This document shows positions 57,969 through 64,000 of a stretch of 64,000 bases of DNA, piece by piece. Every line of letters begins with the position of its first letter. The first letter of the stretch is position 1. Location: contig WPIO01000025.1 of the NCBI GenBank assembly GCA_009760855.2, forward strand, positions 2,767,501 through 2,831,500. Reading direction: 5' to 3'. Made by a program: the position numbers and the translations under genes. The notes under the pieces were generated by a model. The model had not been told where the DNA came from and did no database searches. It saw nothing but the letters and a program-made list of their open reading frames with translations. Source of the DNA: Cristatella mucedo. Its lineage: Eukaryota > Bryozoa > Phylactolaemata > Cristatellidae.

Positions 57969-58170
57969 TCAGTTGCCCGCTGAGCCGTTGTTCGACGCCG
58001 TCGCAGAGTCGTCCGGCGTGCGCACCAGTTGGTGCCAGTAGCTCGAGGCAAGCGCGAGGGCGGCGACGATGACGAGCATGCCGGCCAGGCTCCGGCTGAA
58101 GCGGCAATACAGATGGTGACCGTGCACTTGCTCCAGCGCTGCCAAGAGCGCTGCACTCGCTTCTCTCACT
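57969..58170 (-). CDS. TMCC: TMCC terminal exon
   Basis: Joins to the previous exon by completing a Gly codon (GG/A). It encodes VREASAALLAALEQVHG, the second membrane segment and the end ASNNGSAGN, then TGA. The acceptor GAAGCTGCAG was chosen because it alone restores the frame. Two nearer AGs leave the wrong phase. Confidence 0.8.
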
Positions 58171-60579
58171 CTGCAGCTTCGAGCCGTGAGCGCTGTAACA
58201 GCAGGAGGGGTGGCAGTGATTGTGCATTAGCTAAGCTGGCTCCTAGTTACTGTCTGGTGACCGGCCTCAACTCCTTTAGAGACGATGCTTTTAGTTCGTA
58301 TGCTTCGAAAGCCTGGAGCTCACTCCCGACTGACGCCACGACAATCCCCTGACTTGACGACATCTAAAAGGTAGCTCACGACGTGCCTGCTTCTCACAGC
58401 ATTCGCTGAGTCCTTGTGAATTGTCCTTTGGGTGCTTATGCCTGCCTGCTAAACGCTGTGCGTCTAATGTGTGTAACAAAGTTGACATGCTTCATCTTCA
58501 GCATATTCAAGTTCGTAGAAAGATTTAGTTCTCTTATGATGCTATACAGATATGTTATTATTACTATTAGTATTATAATTCATATTATGGAATCGTGCCT
58601 ATCACCAATGAAACCAGACAACATTAGACAGTTGGTGCCAACCGTTGTCAGTAGTTTCTCGAGCAAGCTCGAGAAAAAGGGGCTGCCAACTGTTTTCGAC
58701 TTCTTAGTTTTGTCGAGCCGTTAGGTCACTCGAGTTTTCGTTAGCGGATTGTATCCCGAGTGAACAAATGCACTTCTTCAGAGGTTTGACTCATTGCGCC
58801 CACCATGCGACTGCACACGAGCAGCCAAGGCGTGAGTGGCATGCTGGGTATGAGCGACAGGTATGAGAGTACAGTATGAGCTGGGCAGGGCGTAGCCAAA
58901 CGAAGTTCCAACGTCTGGGGGAGTCTGCTTGCTGGCTGCTATCGTATCCTTGCATTGTTCAGGTCTGGCAGACTGCGACTGCATGCTTTAGATTGCGCAA
59001 GAGGCCCGCCTGAGGGGGGGCTGGCTTCACTTGAGCCAAATATGGCTTGTCCACAGGAGGAGCAAGGGGGATAGGTAGGAACTAGACTGTCCGGGTGCCA
59101 CTGCTGCGCTAGCTCAGTAAACAATGTGACATATGCCGTGCAGAGCACCGTACTTGAGAATGCCAGCCAGCCAGCACGACCTCGAGGCTGAAGCTGCCTC
59201 GAGGCGGAATCCGACTCGAGGCTGAAGCTGCCAAAAGGGGGAATCTGCCTCGAGGCAGAATCCGCCTAGAGGCTGAAGCTGCCTCGAGGCGGAATCTGCC
59301 TCGAGGCTGAAGCTGCCAAAAGGGGGAAGTGCTTACCCGCTGCTGACGAACGGACGGACGATCTTCGTGGCTGCAGAGGCGATCAGCAGGAGGACGGCGA
59401 CGAGGGCAAGCACGACGTTGGCAAACTTGGTGGCGAGCACTCGCAAAGTCGCGTTGCTCATACCCTCCATGCTGAGCACCTGCTGCTGCCTCTGCCCTTG
59501 AAGCTCCATCTTGGATATCTGTGCGAGTGCACGAAAAGCATGTGACATGCGACTGCTCGCTGTGAGGCCATCGCTCCGCCGCCGTCGTCTTGCAGGCAGG
59601 GCCGGCCGGTTCCTTAGCAGCTGCCCGCAAGCGAGGGTGAAGCACTTCTGCAGCAGATTTCGTGACAGTGCTGGGCAGAAGGGCTAGCCGGCTGTGAACT
59701 GCAGGCAGTGCAAAGGTCGTTTAGTCTCGACCGCTGAGAGCGGCACGATTCGCTACGCAGCAGCAGCTGCAGCAACTTGCCTTCGTATGACAGCTCTCTA
59801 TGTACTCCTGCAAGTCACGTGTGCGCTCCTCCATCTCGTACTCGAGCTTTTCCCGAGCGTTGGCGAGCTCCTGCGGGCGAGGAGCAGAGCACTTAAGACT
59901 GGCAGCGGCGGCGCGCTGCTTTCGTCGCCGCAGCAGCAGCCGCTGCAGCACTCGGCAGCAGCAGCAGCACGGATGCTGTGCCGCTGCTGCTGCCGAGTGG
60001 GCGCCCACTGCCCTTCCGAGCGGCCCTGGTCAGCACTCGTGCACGTGGTATTATTGACCAAGGGAGCTGCAAGCATGCCATTGTGACATGTGACGTGCGA
60101 GCTCGGTGCATCTTTGTTGCGCGTGTGTGTGTGTGTGTACATGTGTGTGTGTGTGTGTGCACGCATGTGTGTCTGCACTAGTGACTCTGTGTAAGGGAGT
60201 GTTACTTTGCACGACTATTCAAGCATCAGCCCAAGCACTCAGCGAGCTCGCCGGTATGTGTAGCGCAGGCAGGCAAACCGGCCCTTGGCGCAAGCCACCG
60301 GCTTGCAGCCCCCCCCCCCCCAGGAGAAGCGTTGCTGCCTTTTGGCTGTATGGCTGCTCTGCACAGTGCCGGGCAGCTCGCCGTTCCGCTCGAGCAGCCT
60401 GCCGGCTGTGGAGCAGCCAGCGTTGGCAAGCTGTGGGCGAGCACCTGCTTGAGGTTGGCGAGCTCGGTGTTATACAGGTCGCTGACGTCATTCAGCTGCT
60501 CCTCCAGTCGCAGGCAGCGGTCTTCCTGAAACCTCTCCTGCAGGGGCAACACCTCGTCCTGCAGCTCGGCGAGCCGTCT
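57969..60579 (-). CDS. TMCC: TMCC-family membrane coiled-coil protein, C-terminal part
   Basis: Last four coding exons: 60445-60579, 59781-59870, 59337-59518 and 57969-58170, giving 202 residues to the stop. TMCC proteins are ER-membrane coiled-coil proteins; human TMCC1 acts at ER-endosome contacts. Seen here: a coiled coil with RLEEQLNDVSDLYNTELANL and then ARDIQE-like ERTRDLQEYIESCHTK, ISKMELQGQRQQQV, then a first membrane segment (FANVVLALVAVLLLIASAA). A second hydrophobic segment (LAGMLVIVAALALA) is followed by a short polar tail. The order and the coiled-coil/ISKMEL signature are those of the family. The second exon uses a GC donor. Upstream exons were not found before the window end. 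The gene is convergent with PTRH2 (stop codons 326 bp apart). Which TMCC paralogue it represents cannot be told. Confidence 0.88.
58235..58575 (+). mobile_element. LINE-A 3' copy
   Basis: CAACTCCTTTAGAGACGATG, CTTTTAGTTCGTATGCTTCG and AAAGCCTGGAGCTCACTCCC, then a decayed hairpin (AGAAAGATTTAGTTCTCTTA) and (TTA)n. It lies antisense in the TMCC intron, ~65 bp from the terminal exon's acceptor. Confidence 0.75.
58629..58692. repeat. Two-part hairpin
   Basis: Inner perfect stem TTTCTCGAG / CTCGAGAAA with loop CAAG (58655-58676). Outer stem CAGTTGG (58629-58635) / CCAACTG (58686-58692). Function unknown. Confidence 0.7.
59180..59331 (-). repeat. 17-bp minisatellite at a TMCC splice donor
   Basis: Nine units. 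Two alternate, CTCGAGGCTGAAGCTG-type and CTCGAGGCGGAATC-type, with two variant units CCAAAAGGGGGAA at positions 4 and 9 suggesting an 85-bp higher-order period. It ends 5 bp from the GT of the donor at 59336. Confidence 0.9.
59337..59518 (-). CDS. TMCC: TMCC exon with first membrane segment
   Basis: Begins ISKMELQGQRQQQVLSMEGM, then NATLRVLATKF and a ~22-residue hydrophobic stretch, ending RPFVSS plus two bases. Acceptor CTCGCACAG, donor GG/GTAAGC. Confidence 0.9.
59519..59780 (-). other. GC-AG intron of TMCC
   Basis: A 262-bp intron with donor AAG/GCAAGT and acceptor GCACAG. GC donors are normally flanked by otherwise ideal consensus, as here. No GT alternative keeps the frame between SCHTK and ISKMEL. 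Confidence 0.85.
59781..59870 (-). CDS. TMCC: TMCC coiled-coil exon
   Basis: 30 codons, ELANAREKLEYEMEERTRDL to QEYIESCHTK, phase 0 at both ends. Acceptor TCGCCCGCAG. Aligns with the family segment preceding ISKMEL. Confidence 0.9.
59871..60444 (-). other. TMCC intron with GCA-rich hairpin and (TG)n
   Basis: GC-rich intron. A 22-bp near-perfect hairpin built of CAG/CTG units lies at 59949-59999 and (TG)n at about 60121-60170. A poly-C run lies at 60309-60320. Many long open frames here reflect composition. Confidence 0.7.
60445..60579 (-). CDS. TMCC: TMCC upstream coiled-coil exon
   Basis: 45 codons from RRLAELQDEVLPLQERFQED to TELANLKQ, phase 0 end (donor CAG/GTGCTC). The acceptor CATTACAG has a weak pyrimidine tract, so the exon start is less certain than its end. 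Confidence 0.85.
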
Positions 60580-62379
60580 CTGTAATGTCGTGAGAGCCGC
60601 GGGGCGGATTTAGAGCGAATGTAGCAGGCATGCCACTGTCTGAGGCAGCTCAGACAGGGGCCAGAGTGCTGCGCGACCACTCCCGAACCCGCGCGAAGAC
60701 CAAGCAGGGAAGCACGACTGCTGATGTGGCCGAGCGAGAGATGGGAACGAGTACTAGTAGCTATGGACACTTGGAAAGCAGGCGCCAGAAATGAGATCGT
60801 CGCTTCGCCCGAGAATTGCAGACGTGGGCTCTGCGCCACCAATCCGAAATCCATTAGTGGCAGCAGCTCTGCATGCCGCTGCTGCTGCTGTGCAGTTTGC
60901 ACCGGTGCAGCACTTAATCTGCTGGCCGGAATACGGTCTGGAGAGGTCATTGCGTGAGGAGAGAACACATAGATAGGCATGCCATAGGTCAGGAGGACCC
61001 TGCTATACCAAACGTGCATGGCTAAAACCTGCAGCAGGGATAAAGGAAGCAACATGGGGTGAATGCAGCAAGGACACTATCCTGAGCGACCGTATTTGCA
61101 TTTTCATCTTCGATACACGAAGCATGGGCTGCAGGCTGCATCGATGCCAACCTGAGCTGACTGGGGGGGGGGGGGAGAGGAGCAATCTGTTTCACACGTC
61201 TTTGCTGATCCCACGAGTAACTACTAGGTGAGTAACTTGGAAGTCGGCCACTTTGCTCCGTGCCTCCTACCCTGAGAAATTCGTTAAAGAATCAGCTGCC
61301 GATCGGTCGGTGCTTCCACGATCTACCATGCGGTACAAGCATCCCTTTAGGATCTGTACATGAAGCAGCTCCTAATTTTTCTCTTCATCCATCGTACTCT
61401 GCTGCTGTAGGCTGTCTTGTTCACGCTGCCCTGAGTTCATCCCCTCGTTGCTCACACTCGGAGCATCCAGACTCGGTGCTTGGCTGCACTCACTGTTCCA
61501 TTCTGAGGCGACCGCTGGTAAGACTGGCAGGCACAGGGTTCGAGGGCGGGTACTTGGAAAATTGCCCCAACCCTTTGTTCGACTTAACAATCGGCTAGGA
61601 CCGTGCAAATCTGGCTGCAAAATGCCCATTTGCACGTGCTCAAAAGAAACCATTGCTGCACATCTTGTATGTCGGTATGTTTAATACGGCCGCTGGTGCC
61701 AGAATAGATCAAGCGCATAGGCAAGCAAGACTCGGCCGTATGCACGGCCGCGAGTAGGAGTGCTGAAAATCCGACCGCCCGTGGCTTATATAATAGTAGC
61801 AGGCCGTCTCGGTGGTTAGTGTGCCTTTACCAAGCATGGTTGAGGAAAACTGGTGGCATGCAAGAAGAAGCAGGGTAAGCGTTGAATACCAGGTCACTCA
61901 ATTACCAACCGACCTCGTCGAGACTTCAGATATCATCTTTGTACACTCCTTAACAAAGATATGGGACAGATAGCAGCCTGATTCTAACCACATGGTCGTT
62001 TTTTTCTGTTAGTATCGACATTGATGGACAATCCCAAAAGTTCATGCACTACGAGCCAAACTCTTTTTAACATGTCAGCCCACACTTGGCACGCTATGGA
62101 TTACACTAATAGACTGCTCACCATAATGTATACATTGTTTGTCTATTCCCACTTTTACGAGGAAACATTTATGAACGTGCAAGTGAGCATCGTCAGCCCA
62201 GATCTGCAGACGAACGACCTCTTATTTCTCTCAGCTAGACTAGCTGCTTTGGTAACAACGTCTTAGAACAGCTGAATGGTTCCTGCATTTGTCTCCGACT
62301 TCATAGGTCCTGTTATCCCAAGGACCGACGAGGTTTCGTATTTATACAATTCATACAAATACAGCATGTCAGCGTAGTC
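60580..62379 (-). other. Probable TMCC intron, nothing recognised
   Basis: No further TMCC exon found. Poly-G at 61163-61174. A CGGCCGT/ACGGCCG hairpin lies near 61733-61750. A frame at 61372-61653 (- strand) ends with Gln/Asn/Ser-rich sequence but has no family motif. Confidence 0.4.
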
Positions 62380-64000
62380 ATACCTAGCATGTAATGGTTT
62401 CGTTTGAATTGCAAAGCTCTGGTGTTATAACCGACTGCATCGAGCTTGCACCTCTGACTAAGCGCGCTGTGCTCCCTCGCCCAGACGGCCTGTGCTTTAC
62501 CACAGACATTAAAGTAGCTAGGTCTTCAAAGGGCAAGCTTGAAAAAGCATACACAAGATCAGGACTGACTGTCCATCGACAGGCATATTAAGACTACTGT
62601 TGGTCGTACCAATCAATCCTAGCAAAGGCCTAGTCTAGCTTGTATAAAAATATTGTCGAACCACGGATGCACAATCCAAAAATGCTGATGTCGACGATCA
62701 ACCATCTCCTAAACCGATCCCAGATTAGCTACTTACCTGTCGATCTAGCCGATCGCTTTACTAGATTCTTTGTGCAGAAGATTGACAAGATCAGGGAGTC
62801 CATCCCGGCGATGACAACATCCCCCCTAGAATGCTGTTCCCTGATTCCTGGCTGAACCTCAATGTCTACATTTAAGCAGGTCACTAGTGATCTCGTCCTG
62901 AAGTTCATATCCCAATCAAAGAAGACAACAAGTTCTCTGGACCCTATTCCCACTGTCCTGCTCCTACGTAGCATTGATCTGCTGCTGCCATGCATAACTA
63001 ACATCATTAATATGTCATTAGCCTCAGGTCATGTCCCAGCACCTTTCAAAAAAGCTATAGCCATGCCACTTCTCAAGAAACCGACACTAGACCAAGAGCA
63101 CTTGAGCAAATACCGCCCAGTCTCCCTTCTACCATTCCTATCTTCCTTCTACCGTTCCTATTCCAAAGACAATGGAACGGGTCGGGGCGGACCAGTTGAA
63201 CCCATATATTGAAACCTCCAACCTTGCTAGTAAGTTCCAGTCTAGCTTCAGAGCTAATCACTCCACGGAGTCAGCATTGCTTCGGGTGTACAACGACCTA
63301 CTTAAGAATGCAGGCATAGGTAGAGTATCTCTGCTGGTTTTGCTCGATCTTTCGGTGGCTTTTCACACCATCGATCACCAAGTCCTTCGTGATGGCCTCT
63401 CATCTCGCCTGGGCATTACTGGCACTGCATTGCAATGGTTCGGGTCATATCTCAGTGGGAAATTTCGGAGTATTGATGTGAATGGACAAAAGTTATTTGA
63501 GGTACCTCTGAAATTTGGGGTACCTCAGGACTCCATGCTTGGTCCTGTTATTTCACGGTTTATGCTCTCCCTCTTGCTGATGTGATTGCCAAGCACAATC
63601 TAGGCTTAACTTTTCTGCAAATGACACTCAGTTGTACCTTTGCCTCCCAGCCTTCGACCACCTCGAATTCTCTAAGCTCACTTGCTGCATGTGTTGATGA
63701 CACCCACACATGGATGGCAGCAAATTTTCTAAAACTAAACGATGATAAACTGAAAGGAAACTAACTTACTAGTTATGGGCAAACCCAGTGTGCTTCAGAA
63801 ATTGGAAAGGCTGACGCTCAAAATTTGCTCGGCCAACATATCTCCTGTTGAATCAGCTCGAAATCTAGGTGACATGTTATAAAGTGACCTCTCGTTAGAC
63901 GATCACATCAGCTCCACAGTCAAGTCTGCCTACTTTCAGCTACATAACATTGCTAAAATTCGGGCTTGTTTAGATAAGAATACCACGTCTAAGTTGGTCC
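62380..64000 (+). mobile_element. LINE-A copy with linker and RT, running off the window
   Basis: Plus strand, antisense to TMCC. Linker (VFTTDIKVARS-like segment at 62480-62590; MHNPKMLMSTINHLLNRSQ at 62670), then HVPAPFKKAIAMPLLKKPTL and YRPVSLLPF near 63110. RT palm is at 63172-63585 with motif A LDLSVAFHTIDH and VPQDSMLGP. The catalytic box reads SANDTQ near 63610-63630. C-terminal DDHISSTVKSAYFQLHNIA occurs at the window edge. A small duplication near 63130-63160 (CTACCATTCCTATCTTC / CTACCGTTCCTATTCC) shifts the frame before the palm. Defective, but with the longest uninterrupted stretches of any LINE-A here. Confidence 0.85.

Larger units (their letters stand above)
58171..59336 (-). 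other. TMCC last intron
   Basis: Starts GTAAGC directly inside a 17-bp minisatellite (59180-59331) and holds a plus-strand LINE-A 3' copy (58235-58575) and a long hairpin (58629-58692). 58700-59150 has nothing recognised. Confidence 0.75.

Noticed and set aside
57569-58227. Two long minus-strand frames (195 and 216 codons)
   Set aside because: They overlap TMCC's terminal exon out of frame and run across PTRH2 exon 5. They have no domain and reflect high GC content.
59109-59645. 178-codon minus-strand frame
   Set aside because: It reads through the TMCC membrane exon in the wrong frame and through the 17-bp minisatellite.
60219-61055. Long frames on both strands (90-187 codons)
   Set aside because: They flank or overlap the TMCC coiled-coil exon out of frame; no motifs, GC-rich composition.

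Overview
The window is animal nuclear DNA, not bacterial, phage or plasmid. I found no operons, CRISPR arrays or dense coding. Three spliced host genes could be read exon by exon, with GT-AG or GC-AG borders and intact reading frames across every junction. They sit in large introns (up to about 13 kb) packed with transposon debris. TMCC is an animal protein family, and the PTH2 enzyme here carries an N-terminal UBA domain that the human enzyme lacks, so an invertebrate is likely. I cannot name the phylum.

Layout. 1-11 kb: no host gene recognised. It holds a broken hAT transposase (1082-2860), LINE and SINE fragments, a long ATTT microsatellite and a pair of diverged inverted repeats. 11.25-19.2 kb, + strand: LSM6, complete (3 exons, 80 aa), the Sm-like subunit of the Lsm1-7 and Lsm2-8 rings. 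Intron 1 carries a perfect 117-bp inverted repeat and intron 2 a pile of LINEs. 19.2-28.4 kb: intergenic LINE graveyard, including a LINE split by a 1240-bp solo LTR with a 4-bp target duplication. 28.4-57.6 kb, + strand: PTRH2-like gene, complete (5 exons, 192 aa), encoding UBA plus peptidyl-tRNA hydrolase 2. 57.97-60.58 kb, - strand: the last four exons of a TMCC-family gene (two membrane segments after a coiled coil), convergent with PTRH2. Its 5' part lies beyond 60.6 kb and probably outside the window.

Mobile elements. The names used here are my own. LINE-A is an L2/CR1-like non-LTR retrotransposon (APE endonuclease, RT) ending in a small hairpin and (TTA)n. LINE-B is a related family ending in TGTAA-type repeats. 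SINE-1 is tRNA-headed, with about 11 copies. SINE-2 is tRNA-headed with a tail matching the LINE-A 3' end, so it is probably mobilised by LINE-A. Every LINE-A copy whose RT active site I could read is mutated there. Several insertions are nested, so relative ages can be read.

The three host genes are housekeeping or membrane genes with no shared pathway that I can see. The most unusual items are the perfect inverted duplication in LSM6 intron 1, the SINE-2/LINE-A tail partnership, the minimal 3'-end LINE-A copies, the RT-site variants shared by two LINE-A copies, and the splice-site oddities in TMCC. All reading was by eye without database search.
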